From Cherax quadricarinatus (Eukaryota > Arthropoda > Malacostraca > Decapoda > Parastacidae), in contig NC_091357.1 in assembly GCF_038502225.1 (NCBI RefSeq), positions 4,654,225-4,718,224 of the forward strand: DNA of 64,000 bases. Reading direction: 5' to 3'. Below are positions 31,180 to 41,284 of this stretch, in pieces; within the stretch, counting starts at the first letter, position 1; each line of letters opens with the position of its first letter. Made by a program: the position numbers and the translations under genes. The notes beneath the pieces are model-generated. The model did not search any database. It was given only the letters and a program-made list of their open reading frames with translations, and was not told the DNA's origin.

Positions 31180-31475
31180 GATGAATGGTTCAGAGAACCG
31201 ACATATTGATAAACAAATGTGACACCACCTATGACTTCTGCACCTCTCCTGCCAACGGTTTATAAGCTCCTTCTCAGCACGTATGCCGTATTCTATTCAA
31301 GATTGATGGACTGACCACATCGACTCAAGGTTGAGGGACTGATTACCTCATTCTCCTCCAGTTCTTCAAGATTCTCCTTTGTATGGACTGATGAAGCCAC
31401 TGTGTGGCGAAACGTTTCCTCAATAAAGATACCCAAGAGTTGCACATGTGTCTAATTTATCAACATGTACACTTA
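31180..31475 (+). mobile_element. Penelope-like terminal repeat with hammerhead-like motif
   Basis: It starts at GGTTCAGAGAACCGACA and includes GACACCACCTATGACTTCTG, GGTTTATAAGC (a possible TATA box, 31257), GATTGATGGACTGACCACATC, the hammerhead-like core and CAATAAAGATACCCAAGAG. It is closely related to 33155-33470 and, in reverse, to 45080-45390. Confidence 0.75.
31381..31432 (+). ncRNA. Hammerhead-ribozyme-like motif with consensus CUGAUGA and GAAA
   Basis: CTGATGA (31388-31394), one A, stem II GCCAC (31396-31400)/GTGGC (31404-31408) with loop TGT, and GAAA (31409-31412). Stem I can form from GGA (31385-31387) with TCC (31417-31419), and beyond an internal loop from GTAT (31381-31384) with ATAC (31429-31432). 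ACGT (31412-31415) is palindromic, which would allow a dimeric stem III. The cleavage triplet would be GUU. Penelope-like elements are known to carry such ribozymes; activity here is inference. The extra A before stem II is not consensus. Confidence 0.6.
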
Positions 31476-31785
31476 TAATGTGCGACATGTTGATTACATT
31501 ACAGTGTGATATGTGGTAGGAGTCATATGTCTTCAGTCTGATAATGTTCATAAGTGACAGTTTTAAGTAGATGGTCAGTTTTTCTGTAATGTGATCAATG
31601 ACTGCAGTACTGGCACGTTTTAGCGCATGTTTTAATATGTATGAGTTGAGGTTAGTGTTGTAAGCTTGTGTGGATGATGACACATTCCGTAGTTCATTTA
31701 CCTTAATTATAATGTTTATGTCAGAGTAAAATTATGCTTTTTTCAGTGTCTTATTTATGTTGTTGTCATGGGTTCTTATTAGTCT

Positions 31786-32095
31786 GTACACACTGTAAGT
31801 GTATGCAAGTGTACTTACAGTAAGTGTATGCAAGTGTACTTACAGTAAGTGTAAGTGTACATACAGTAAGTGTATACAAGTGTACATACAGTAAGTGTAT
31901 ACAAGTGTACTTACAGTAAGTGTAAGTGTACATACAGTAGGTGTATACAAGTGTACTTACAGTAAGTGTAAGTGTACATACAGTAAGTGTATACAAGTGT
32001 GCTTACAGTAAGTGTATGTAAGTGTACATACAGTGTATACAAACGTGCTTACAGTAAGTGTATGTAAGTGTACATACAGTAAGTGTACTTACAGT
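31786..32095. repeat. TACAGTAAGTGTA minisatellite
   Basis: Tandem units built from TACAGTAAGTGTATACAAGTG and a shorter TAAGTGTAAGTGTACA variant, about 12-24 bp each, alternate over 310 bp. Confidence 0.9.
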
Positions 32096-32384
32096 TCAAC
32101 TTATTTCCTCAACATTATAAGAACATGGCACTTGAAAGCCTTGGGGTAGATTACAACTTTGATGTTATTTATAACTGATGAGCCATAAACCTTAATATTC
32201 ATGTATGTTCCTGTTTCCTATTTAATGATACTATACAAATTTTAGTGAAGATTACTTTCTCTGTAAAATATGTTTGTGTACGAATTTTTGTGGATAATTA
32301 GCCACAAGTTCAATTTCTTGTTTTTGTTAGTGTATTTGTGTAATGAATAAGTTGGGTGTTTATCTAGATACTTGATGGATATTT

Positions 32385-32530
32385 GCAAGATTTTTTCGGG
32401 GGTCGACGCCCCCGGGGCCTGGTGCCAGGCCAGACCTTTGGTTGAATCAAGGCCTCATAACCCAGGCTGTTATTCCTGCCAGTAAACAGTCCGTTGTACG
32501 AACCACAGTCTGGATTGCAGGTGAATGGTT
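32385..32530 (-). mobile_element. CR1-like LINE 3' terminal fragment
   Basis: It contains CGGGGGTCGACGCCCCCGGGG, AACCCAGGCTGTTATTCCTGCC and ACGAACCACAGTCTGG, the terminal block also seen at 34600, 46258 and 62522. Confidence 0.65.
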
Positions 32531-32571
32531 CAGAGAACCGACACGTTGATAAATTAGACACATGTGCAACT

Positions 32572-32630
32572 TTTGGGTATCTTTATTGAGGAAACGTTTC
32601 GCCACACAGTGGCTTCATCAGCTTATACAT
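32572..32630 (-). ncRNA. Hammerhead-ribozyme-like motif (antisense strand)
   Basis: Read on the minus strand: CTGATGA (32621-32615), A, GCCACTGTGTGGC, GAAA (32600-32597), ACGT, TTCC. The outer stem I strand upstream (ATAAG) is changed compared with 31381-31432. Confidence 0.5.
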
Positions 32631-32859
32631 AGGAGAAGCTTGAAGAACAGGAGGAAAATGAGGTAAGCAGTCCCTCAATCTTGAGTCGATGTGGTCAGTC
32701 CATCAGTCTTGAATAGAATACGGCATATGTGCGGAGAAGCAGCCTATAACCGTAGGCAGGAGAGGTGCAGCAGTCGTAGGTTTATCTGGAGAGAGTTCCG
32801 GGGGTCAACGCCCCCGCGGCCCGGTCTGTGACCAGGCCTCCTTAGGTCAGTGTCCCAGG

Positions 32860-33030
32860 ATGCAACCCACACCAGTCGACTAACACCCAGGTACCCATTT
32901 TACTGATGGGGAACATAGACAACAGGTGGAAAGAAACACGTCCAATGTTTCTACTCTGGCTGGGAATCGAACCCAGGCCCTCACCGTGTGAAGCGAGAGC
33001 GTTAACCACCAGTCCACCAGAGCCCTAGGT
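32860..33030 (-). mobile_element. tRNA-derived SINE (family S2), antisense
   Basis: On the minus strand it begins near 33027 as GGGCTCTGGTGGACTGGTGG, TTAACGCTCTCGCTTCACACG and GGGTTCGATTCCCAGCC. A box, anticodon-arm remnant and B box have tRNA spacing. A tRNA-unrelated body with ACGTGTTTCTTTCC and GTTAGTCGACTGGTGTGGG follows. It is a SINE and not a functional tRNA. Confidence 0.78.
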
Positions 33031-33154
33031 GGTGTCACATTTGTCCAATGTGGAAGTAGGTCGTTGCCAAGGGTTAGACAAGCGAAGAATTCCCAAGTTG
33101 CACTTGTGTCTAATTTATCAACGTGTCGGTTCTCTGAACCATTCATCTGCAATC

Positions 33155-33470
33155 CTGTCAGACTTGGGAATTCTTCGCTTGCCTAACCCTTGGGCACGAC
33201 CTACTTCCACATTGAACAAATGTGACACCACCTATGTCTGCTGCACCTCTCCTGCCTACGGTATATAAGCTGCTTCTCGGCACATATGCTGTATTCTATT
33301 TAAGATTGATGGGCTGACCACATCGACTCAAGGTTGAGGGACTGATTACCTCATTCTCCTCCTGTTCTTCAAGATTCCCCTTTGTATGGACTGATGAAGC
33401 CACTGTGTGGCGAAACGTTTCCTCAATAAAGATACCCAAGAGTTGCACTTGTGTCTAATGAACCACAGTC
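33155..33470 (+). mobile_element. Penelope-like terminal repeat, sense
   Basis: It has CAGACTTGGGAATTCTTCGC, GACACCACCTATG, CGGTATATAAGCTGCTTCTC (TATA-like at 33264), GTATGGACTGATGAAGCC and CAATAAAGATACCCAAGAG. It is head-to-head with 32535-33110. Confidence 0.78.
33384..33435 (+). ncRNA. Hammerhead-ribozyme-like motif with consensus core
   Basis: It is identical in layout to 31381-31432: GTATGGA (33384-33390), CTGATGA (33391-33397), A, GCCAC/GTGGC, GAAA (33412-33415), CGTTTCC, ATAC (33432-33435). Confidence 0.6.
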
Positions 33471-33851
33471 TGGCTGATCGGAAATAGATTAGATTTAGAT
33501 TTTGCCACCAAATTAGCTAGTTTACTGTGCACCCCATAGCCATCCTGTGGAGGGTAGCGCAAAAACTAGGAACTAGGAACTTACCTATTGAAAGTAATTT
33601 GAAGAAATTTGGTTGTCAACGGATGCGCCTAAAAATGTTATAAAAGACTGTAAAAGAGACACAAATACATTATAATACTATCGTAGTTTGGCGATGTTTT
33701 GCCCACACTGTTGTCAATAAAGAGTCGCATTTTATTACGTATATCTTTTTAACCATCGTGTTATTTTATATGAACACAAGTCTTTATAAACAATTATCAC
33801 GTTATATGATTCTTCAGTACCACCAGAAATTAACCCAATTCTGATGTCCTA

Positions 33852-34008
33852 TACCCTCAAAGGGGGTAAGTGCTTTGATGCTGGAGGGGAGGGGGGGCTT
33901 TTGATCCATGAGAAAGGAATTATTCTCTTCCTTGGATCGAACCTGGTTGCCTGCCATTCCCAGGTGATATATGACCCATATGGGTTTAGCGCTTCCCCCG
34001 ATTAATAT
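33852..34008 (+). mobile_element. Diverged S1 SINE-like repeat
   Basis: CCTCAAAGGGGGTAAGTGC, TTGATCCATGAG, GGATCGAACCTGGTTGCC and GGGTTTAGCGCTTCCCCC follow the S1 order. Confidence 0.65.
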
Positions 34009-34381
34009 GAAATTCAATATGACGACGACCTTTAATAACGTGATGGTCGTAGTCATTACCTCACAGTTACGTATCCGAATCAGTATTGTGTCATGTGTTT
34101 ATTGCATTTTATTGGAAAAAACGCAAATCGTAAACACTAGTTTGGAAAATTTTGGTGCTACGTTGGTCACTCCTAATGCCCAAGTGTTTGCAATCTCGCT
34201 TTTTCCAAAAAACCTGTCGACATACAATTTATACCTATTGTAGTTAATTATATCTCAAGTCTGGTTTAGTGGAGTTATAATCCAGTCTGCCGTCCTGGCT
34301 GCCACACTGCCCACTCAGTCACATTATTTCAAATAATTTCATACACAAAATATACATTATAATCACCGAGATAGGCGATAA

Positions 34382-34425
34382 TAATGTAGGTTTAGCGCTT
34401 CTTTTTTATTATAATAAAGCCCGTA
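34382..34425 (+). mobile_element. Short retroelement 3' tail
   Basis: GGTTTAGCGCTTCTTTTTTA and TTATAATAA match the tail at 30256-30305. Confidence 0.55.
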
Positions 34426-34599
34426 CTCTGGGAAGGGAGACAAGAGGATATATACCTGGGTATATTGCTAGCCAGGACTATTCGAGAAGAGCTAAACCCG
34501 TGTTCAAATTCAAATTTAAAATTTATTTCCACAGGATACTTTGTACAGAAATGGATGACATTTGATAACGCATGTAGAATATTCATGGTTATACCTAAG

Positions 34600-34735
34600 T
34601 ATACCTGGAGAGGGTTCCGGGGGTCAACGCCCCCGCGGCCCGGTCCGTGACCAGGCCTCATGGTGGATCAGGGCCTGATCAACCAGGCTGTTACTGTTGG
34701 CCGCAGGTAAACCGACGTACAAACCACAGCCATGT
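34600..34735 (-). mobile_element. CR1-like LINE 3' terminal fragment
   Basis: CCTGGAGAGGGTTCCGGGGG, CAACGCCCCCGCGGCCC, AGGGCCTGATCAACCAGGC and CAAACCACAGCC match the 62522 terminus. Confidence 0.7.
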
Positions 34736-35004
34736 CATGTGTAGAGCATTTCGGGAAAGCTTAAGCCTAACTTTAAACTACGGGGACAATTAACATTATA
34801 TAATTGTGGAAAATAATTTCCCAAAATTATACTGTATATTTTTTATAATGTAAATCTTCTGTCTTTCAACAAACCGGCCGTATCCCACTGAGGAAGGGTG
34901 GCCCAAAAAAGGAAAACAAAAGTTTCTCTTATAATGTAAATATACCTGATTAATACATTACTATTGCTCTAAAGTGTATTTTAAAGAAGAGAACCGACAG
35001 GGAA

Positions 35005-35309
35005 GCTCTGCGCCTGCGCTGACGAGCATGGGGGAGTCGCCATGTTTTGAATTGACCGAGACAAACGTTAGTGAAAATCGGAAGAATTTTCGTCGCTCTA
35101 GGGGTTATATTGGGCTTAAAACCTTTCATATAGGAGCCGAAATTGTTGGATTTGCAGTCCTGCATAACGTGAACATTAGGCGAGTGGGCAGGACGGTCCA
35201 GGAACCCCAGCTAAGTCATGTCTATTTACGTTGGAATTCTGGCCAGTATTTTTTTCATAAATTTAGGCAGGGGGGTTGGTATGACACACCGTAATCTCCA
35301 GACTAATTG
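35005..35309 (+). promoter_or_regulatory. Candidate promoter / first exon module P1
   Basis: TGCGCCTGCGC (35009-35019) is one mismatch from the NRF1 palindrome. GTCGCCATGTTTT (35036-35048) resembles a YY1 site in reverse. An ATTG|GTGAGT 5' splice site sits at 35309/35310. Between them is an 88-codon frame from a well-placed ATG (35029) to TAA at 35292-35294, of unknown family. The module aligns with P2 about 1.2 kb downstream. There is no TATA box, which fits an NRF1-type promoter. It is predicted only. Confidence 0.4.
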
Positions 35310-35475
35310 GTGAGTCTAATTATTATAAATTCTCCTTCATTGTATATGTATTCACATTTTAAATTTAATATACAGTCCACATATTTATATTAATGTTTTT
35401 ACCAGAATTCCTGGTGATGTATATTTCATTTGAAATTAATATAGGTCAAGAGTGACTTGTGGAGAGAGAGATTAT

Positions 35476-35616
35476 ATGATGTTGGTGAGGGGCTCTTGAT
35501 TTAGGGAATTGGATCTGTGCTCCAGTTCCCCAAATTAAGCCTGAATGCCTTCCACCCCCCCCCCAGGCGCTGTATAATCCTCCGGGTTTAGCGCTTCCCC
35601 CTTGATTATAATAATA
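35476..35616 (+). mobile_element. 5'-truncated S1 SINE-like repeat
   Basis: It runs from GATGTTGGTGAGGGGCTC to GCGCTTCCCCCTTGATTATA with an AAT tail. Confidence 0.8.
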
Positions 35617-35829
35617 ATAATATGGTAGGTATCGAAGGACATTTTTTGTGACCTAGGTGTCCTAAAATTCCTGCTTGTCTCTGTAACCTTGATAAAGAAT
35701 ATTATCTTTGTTACCATTTACTGGTATGTATCTTATGAGTTACATCCCCAGGTAAATTCAATTCTCCACAATAGTGTATACAAGGACAATAAATGTATGC
35801 ACACTAAAACTGATTCAATGAGTATATAA

Positions 35830-36090
35830 TGAATAAATAATAATAATAATAATATCTTTATTTACTACAAGTACATGTAGTGGCATACTATTATATAGAA
35901 AGCCGCTTATTATGCTGAACATTTTGGGCAAATTAGATCAGTTTTGTCCCAGGATGCGACCCACACCAGTCGACTAACACCCAGGTACCCATTTTACTGA
36001 TGGATGAACATAGACAAGCGATGTAAGGAAACACGTCCGATGTTTCCACCCCTTCGCTGGGAATCGAACCCGGACCCTCACTGTGGAAAA
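35830..36090 (-). mobile_element. S2 tRNA-derived SINE with LINE-like tail
   Basis: On the minus strand it starts with CCACAGTGAGGGTCCGGG and TTCGATTCCCAGCG (B box), then GGTTAGTCGACTGG-like body blocks. It ends in ACTACATGTACTTGTAGTAA and ATAAAGATATTATTATT. Confidence 0.75.
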
Positions 36091-36185
36091 TTTTTTAATT
36101 TTCCGAAACTATAGTGCCTAATAGGTGTTTAATGTGTCTATATGGGTCAAAAATGTATTTGAAAATAAGAGTAGAACCAAGAGTT

Positions 36186-36917
36186 CCCTTTGCGCATGCG
36201 CGGATGTGCGGGAGGGAGTGGCGCGTATTGTTTTGAATGGTGGTGAGGAAGCTGAGAAAACATGGAACCACGAAATTGACGTTCACGGTGGCCTAAGGAT
36301 TAATATAGGCCTCATTTCATAATAAGAAGTGTCGTAATTGTTCCTGGTGGAGAGTGAGGGAACGGGATTTACGGGACCACAGTAATAGAGTGGTAAAAGT
36401 GTGATAAGAGAAGGACCGGGTGACTGACGCGTCACAATAGACTGTGTCCTGGGGAAAATTACCCTTGGATTAATCATCACGCATCGGTCTCAGATCTTAA
36501 TGGAGTGACCTCTAGTTTGTATAATAGTTATGAGACGTTAAATCGTCTTGTGAATTGTAATGTAATTAATGATAATAACGCTAAGTTAAGAGAATATGTG
36601 AAGTGAAATAAGTCGTTTGCTCCGAGTGAACACGCTAGACCTCGTTGTTAACGAGACGAGGAAAGGGAAACTCCTTGAGTCACGATGTCTAAAGCAGGAC
36701 AAACCAGCGGATACCTCGTCCTGCTGGAATGAGAATCGTGTCGGTGTAGCAGGACATCGAAAATGAGATGGTGAATCAAGAAATGAGGAATATCAATCAC
36801 CCACAGTTAAGTAACCCTTCTAGTTATAGCAACCTTAGACTGGCCAGTAGTGGTATGTTATAATTAGATAGGTTACGAGTGATCCAGCTACATCAAGTGA
36901 CCACCAGAGAACATCTG
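36186..36917 (+). promoter_or_regulatory. Candidate promoter / non-coding first exon module P2
   Basis: TGCGCATGCGC (36191-36201) is a perfect NRF1 motif in a CpG-rich stretch. CATCTG|GTAAGT at 36917/36918 is an optimal 5' splice site. The roughly 700 bases between contain frequent stops in all frames, as expected of a 5' UTR exon. The proximal 50 bp align with P1. No partner exon was found downstream within the window. Confidence 0.4.
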
Positions 36918-37244
36918 GTAAGTATTGGGATTATGTACAAATGTTTTCCTTGACGGATGTATCCAGGTGTATCCTACCCCCCTCCCCTTCATTCAGCTAA
37001 ACTAATATAATCTATACAGTCCACAATTAATTAGTAGCACCGCACTTGTGGGTGCTACCCAATCCATACTGGTCTCGGATAGATATGGATAAGATTGTGA
37101 GGTCGAGGGGACCACTTGGTGCGACCAGGGGTGGTTAAGTTTTCTCACATGTCTACACGGGGTGACTACGGTAAACAATATGATTGTCTCCCAATGAGAT
37201 TACTGGTATGTATATAATGTTGAGGTACATACAGGTAAGCACCC

Positions 37245-37310
37245 TAGAAAATTTTCCATACTCACTGTGTGAAGCGAGAGCTTTTGCCACCAGGCCACGG
37301 GGCAACGTTA
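37245..37310 (-). mobile_element. S2 SINE head fragment
   Basis: In reverse it reads GTTGCCCCGTGGCCTGGTGG and CAAAAGCTCTCGCTTCACAC, which is tRNA-like A-box sequence shared with 32860-33030. Confidence 0.55.
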
Positions 37311-37897
37311 GTTATATGTAAATAGATGTGTATCACTGGAAGGCATTCTAGTTCGATTCAAGAGGAGGATAACTCTAGTTCCTTGGATCAAGATTCCTTT
37401 ATTGGCATCAATAAAGAGCATAGAAAAAACAAACAAAATAGAGGTTGGGTGGAGGTGCGCACGCAGCAGCAGCAGCAGGAGGGGGGAGGGGCAGCAGCAC
37501 CAGCAGCAGGCAGTACGCGCGCAGTTGTCCAGGGAAGAGCACGTTGCTGTAACTGCTGCTCTCCAGTGACTTAATTTGTGTATTCACACCCACCATATTC
37601 ATTGACAAAGCAAGATTATCTCACTTTCGTTATCCTGCGAGTAAAGCTTCACTGAAATACTAGACCTAATATATGCTTGGAAACTGGTTGCTGTGAGAGT
37701 AGCGTTTTTGGCCTTAATTAACGTGCCACATCTTCCCCTGTTACGTAAATATCTGCACTTCACAGCATCTGCAAGGTATGTAGTGATTATCTTCACTAAA
37801 TAACAATGCACCGTCTTGAGAAAGAGATATAACTATGTTGTTAGAGATATCGTTAATGACTGAAACTTGTGGGGTTTCTCAAGCTGGAGGTTCCGGC

Positions 37898-38054
37898 CCC
37901 TCAAGGAAGGTTCCTTGATGTTGGTGAGGGGCTCTTGATTTAGGGAATTGGATCTGCTTCAGTTCCCCGAATTAAGCCTGAATGCCTTCCACATCCCCCC
38001 CCCAGGCGCTGTATAATCCTCTGGGTTTAGCGCTTCCCCCCTTGATTATAATAA
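37898..38054 (+). mobile_element. S1 SINE-like element with 13-bp target duplication
   Basis: TGGAGGTTCCGGC at 37885-37897 and 38055-38067 flanks a full S1 copy. One of the youngest copies here. Confidence 0.92.
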
Positions 38055-38309
38055 TGGAGGTTCCGGCTGTGGGATTTTTTATTTTATTTTTGGGGAAAGT
38101 TTAACAAAAACATTAAAAAATTCCAAATATTTTAACTTCCTTTCGTATTTATATACGTAAATTGCAAAATTGTGTATTGTTGGAAGCAGGAGCCGGCTGG
38201 TCTTCACACCCTCCCCACACTACGGCTATTACATATGATGTGCTCGTGTGTGTGGTACCAGGGGTCGAGTCTCAGCTCCTGGTCACTCTAACTTAGTCGC
38301 TACTAGGCT

Positions 38310-38700
38310 CACCTGGCTTTAGAGTACCTCTTCTTAAAGCTATGTGGGTTCCGCCGCTTCCACGTCATTCTCCACTTCGTTCCACTTCTGATTACTCTCA
38401 GGGTGAAGAAATGGCTCCTAAACATCCCTGTCTCAACTTTATCAACTTGCAGCTGTGCCCCCATGTTCCCGTTTCCCATCTCTCAATGTCCCTATTCAAC
38501 CTATTGATCCCTCTCAGTGTTTTGTACTTTATATCATCCCTAGTCTCATCGTTTTCGTGTATCAGGCTGAGTTCCCTTATCCTCTCCCCATTGGACGTGC
38601 CCCTTACCTCCGTGACTAGTCTCGTTGCTAACCTCTGCACTTGTACCATTTTCTTGAAATGTTTGACTAGGTGTATTATACATCGTGTATATATAAATGT
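38310..38700 (-). pseudogene. CR1-like LINE C-terminal fragment
   Basis: Minus-strand peptide FKKMVQVQRLATRLVTEVRG, RIRELSLIHENDETRDDIKY and INRLNRD keeps the post-RT pattern (QRRATRLV; L.SLxxRRxRGDMI) of CR1-like LINEs. It has no RT core. Confidence 0.6.
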
Positions 38701-39254
38701 ATGATATTAATACCACGCCTTGGATGTTATGTACATTATGTATATGAGCTGGCTTGGTTTAATGTATACAAATATCCCTGGTATTAGTGCACAGGTAGAT
38801 TGTAATCTTGTTAACCCTCTCAGTTGGTAGGACTTTAATACCAGAAGTACGCCTGTCCACCACTGAAGTGGAAACTGCCAGTGCACGTCATGTCACCCAC
38901 ACTGTCAGAAGTTGTACTTGCACGGTATCAAGACTACTATTTTGTGGTTAAACTATACTACCGCCAGGAATTTTTAACACTATCAAGTCCACTCTTCGGT
39001 GTTTAAATTATTGATAACACAGCCCTTTAGTGCTGGTACCTCGTAGCTCAGGGGTAGCCAAGGAACCCGGGTCTAGTCTCGAGCGGGATGAGCCTCGTGA
39101 GCAAGTGAAACATTTGCTCACTTAAAGATGTCCTGATCCATAGAATTAGAGCCCAGTTACGGCTCATTTTCCAGATGTATAGCTTCTATGGGTTTAGGAA
39201 ATGGTAATCCTAACACCTGCTGCTCCTGTTCACATAGCGGTAACTGTACTTGGG

Positions 39255-39455
39255 TGTTAGTCGACTGGGGGACCGTTGGCAAAGCTCTCGTTTCACATGC
39301 TGTGTCCGGGTTCGATTCCCAGCAGGGATTGAAACATTGGACGCGTTTCCTTACACCTGTTTTCCTGTTCACCTAGCAAGTAGGCAGGTTCCTTACTCCG
39401 GTTGCCCCGTTCACCTAGGTACCTGGGTGTTAGTCGACTGGGGTGGGTATTTAGC
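39255..39455 (+). mobile_element. S2 tRNA-derived SINE, sense
   Basis: CGACTGGGGGACCGTTGGCAA (A-box region), CTCTCGTTTCACATGCTGTG and CGGGTTCGATTCCCAGC (B box) precede the body with ACGCGTTTCCTTACACC and GTACCTGGGTGTTAGTCGAC. It is related to 32860-33030. Confidence 0.78.
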
Positions 39456-39734
39456 TTAGAAGTGACATGGTTATTTTCTTTATCCTGGGTTAAAACCTTA
39501 TATTTGTCCCAACTGAACTACTACTGCAGTTTTTCCTACCTATAGCATCAGCCGTACCTTACACAACAATTTTAGTGACAGGCAAACTTGTGTCGCTTTT
39601 TATTCCCTCTTCTGTGTCGTGTGTATATTGTCCCAGGTGCAATGTGGTCTCAATGATTTTACCACTCCCTCCTTGTGTGTATTTGTTTGTGTATTTGTGT
39701 ATGTATAATTTTGTATTTATTTTTGTGAACATAC

Positions 39735-39965
39735 CAAATGCTGACGCCGGTCAGAAACTGGTGGGATAAGTGTAGTAGTCTTCAAGAGGAAACTGGACAA
39801 GTACCTCCTTCAGGTGTCAGATCAACCAGACTGTGATGGATATGTGGGTCAGCGGGCTGCCAGCAGCAACAGCTTGGTTGACCAGGCCAGACTCTTCTGG
39901 TGCAGAAGAGTCTGGCCCGAGGCTGGTCTCCGAGAGTAGAAACTCTCGAAACAAATCAAAGGTAT
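39735..39965 (+). pseudogene. CR1-like LINE C-terminus
   Basis: The peptide VFKRKLDKYLLQVSDQPDCD, then GYVGQRAASSNSLVDQARLF, matches the element at 62522 (VFKATLDRHLKSVPDQPGC ... AASSNSLVDQ). It contains a perfect 15-bp hairpin at 39885-39917. Confidence 0.7.
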
Positions 39966-40279
39966 GAAGAAACCGCTTGTAACGTGCCCTCGTGCAGATA
40001 TCTCCCCAATTATGTATAACTTTGACTCATTTTCTAGCAAGCACAAAAGTCTTTTGCTGGGTCCCTGGACATTCCGATGTTCAGGGCAGTGAACATGCAG
40101 ACTGCTGCACGGTTATCCATTCAGGACCTCCAGATTTTCTCTAGGGGTATTTCCTTTACTATTTTTTAATTTATTGGTACTAAAAAATTTCACAGCCGGG
40201 CTCATATGTAAATATTCTAGTGTCAAGGTTACGGGGAGATTGAACACCCTTAATACCAACAATAACACTATGTAATTGC

Positions 40280-40625
40280 GAGAATAGTGAGCGAATTGAT
40301 AGATTTACGTCTTAAGGATGTTCTTTTATTTTCTTTCTTTTTACATACCCTACCAATCGCGTCCAACCTCTTCAGAATCTCCCACAATCATTGTCATCAG
40401 CAAAAAGCATCTGCGACAGCTCCTACCTTGTGTTACTCTTTATCTTTTAATCCCACACCTCTTGCCATCAACCGAGCATTCACTTCTCTTACAACCCCAT
40501 CTATAAATACATTGAACAACCATGGTGACATCACACATCCCTGTCTAAAGCCTACTTTTACTGAGAAACAATCTCCCTCCCCACCTCTGCAACCACTTGC
40601 AAAGTTGGTCCTCATTAGACCCTCC
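40280..40625 (-). pseudogene. RTE-like LINE reverse transcriptase fragment
   Basis: Minus strand: FSVKVGFRQGCVMSPWLFNV is RT motif B (QGxxxSPxLF), followed by FIDGVVREVNARLMARGVG and, after a frame change, FADD-like sequence near 40395. It is from the middle of an RTE ORF, bounded by a C-homopolymer at 40623-40636. Confidence 0.7.
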
Positions 40626-41284
40626 CCCCCCCCCCACCCACCAAAAAAAAAAAGTTATATAAAGCAGTGTTTGTTTTTGACCATCTTCCCACCGTTGTCG
40701 GGTTTGGGAGTCTTCCCTCTAGGGTTACGTATTGTGCACACATTACTCATACATAACACGTAGAGAAACAACCGGCACCACTCTTGAGGACTCTGGATGC
40801 ATTGTCCGTCCAACATTTGTAAGTGTCCTGCTTATCAGTGCATGCAGCATTCACTTCCAGCTAAACCGCACCAACTCGAGTCACTCAGACTTGTTTGCTG
40901 AAAGCCCCGCCTTTGATGCAGACTGACATTTTTAAACGAAGCTAACCCATTGCACGAACTTTGATTTCAGTTTTGCTTGGGGTATAACCCCCCCCCAAAA
41001 AAAAAAAAAAAAAAAAAAGAAAACTAACCCTTTATACTGCCCTTCCTCACTTTTTTTAAGGTTTTGCACATTACTCCCTGCAGCATTGTGTGACACTAAG
41101 GGGTGTAATAATAAGAAGAACATAAGAACGAAGGAACACTGCAGAAGGCCTACTGGCCCATGCGAGGCAGGTCCAAGTCTCCTACCGGCTTAAGCCAATG
41201 CACCCAACCTAGTCAGGTCAGGTCACATTGACTTAAGGGAGGAACACGGCAACCGACCTGGTAGCACAAGCTATCAGGTCTAAC

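Larger units (their letters stand above)
32535..33110 (-). mobile_element. Penelope-like terminal repeat, antisense, split by a composite insertion
   Basis: In reverse it has the order of 31180-31475: AGTAGGTCG, the CTGATGAAGCCAC core (TCATCAG at 32615-32621), GAAACG and CAATAAAGATACCC. At about 32790-33030 it is interrupted by a composite of CR1-type 3' end (GGGGGTCAACGCCCCCGCGG) and an antisense S2 SINE (GGGAATCGAACCCAGGCCC). Confidence 0.75.

Noticed and set aside
32860..33030. Possible functional tRNA gene on the minus strand
   Set aside because: The tRNA-like head is joined to a SINE body that recurs at 35830 and 39255.
37445..37515. CAG repeat as a coding polyglutamine tract
   Set aside because: It is short and interrupted, with no supporting exon.
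38811..38830. TTAACCCTCTCAGTTGG as another piggyBac-like MITE end
   Set aside because: No matching inverted end with TTAA was found downstream.
40287..40763. 158-codon plus-strand frame
   Set aside because: It is the antisense shadow of the RTE reverse transcriptase fragment and runs into a C-homopolymer.
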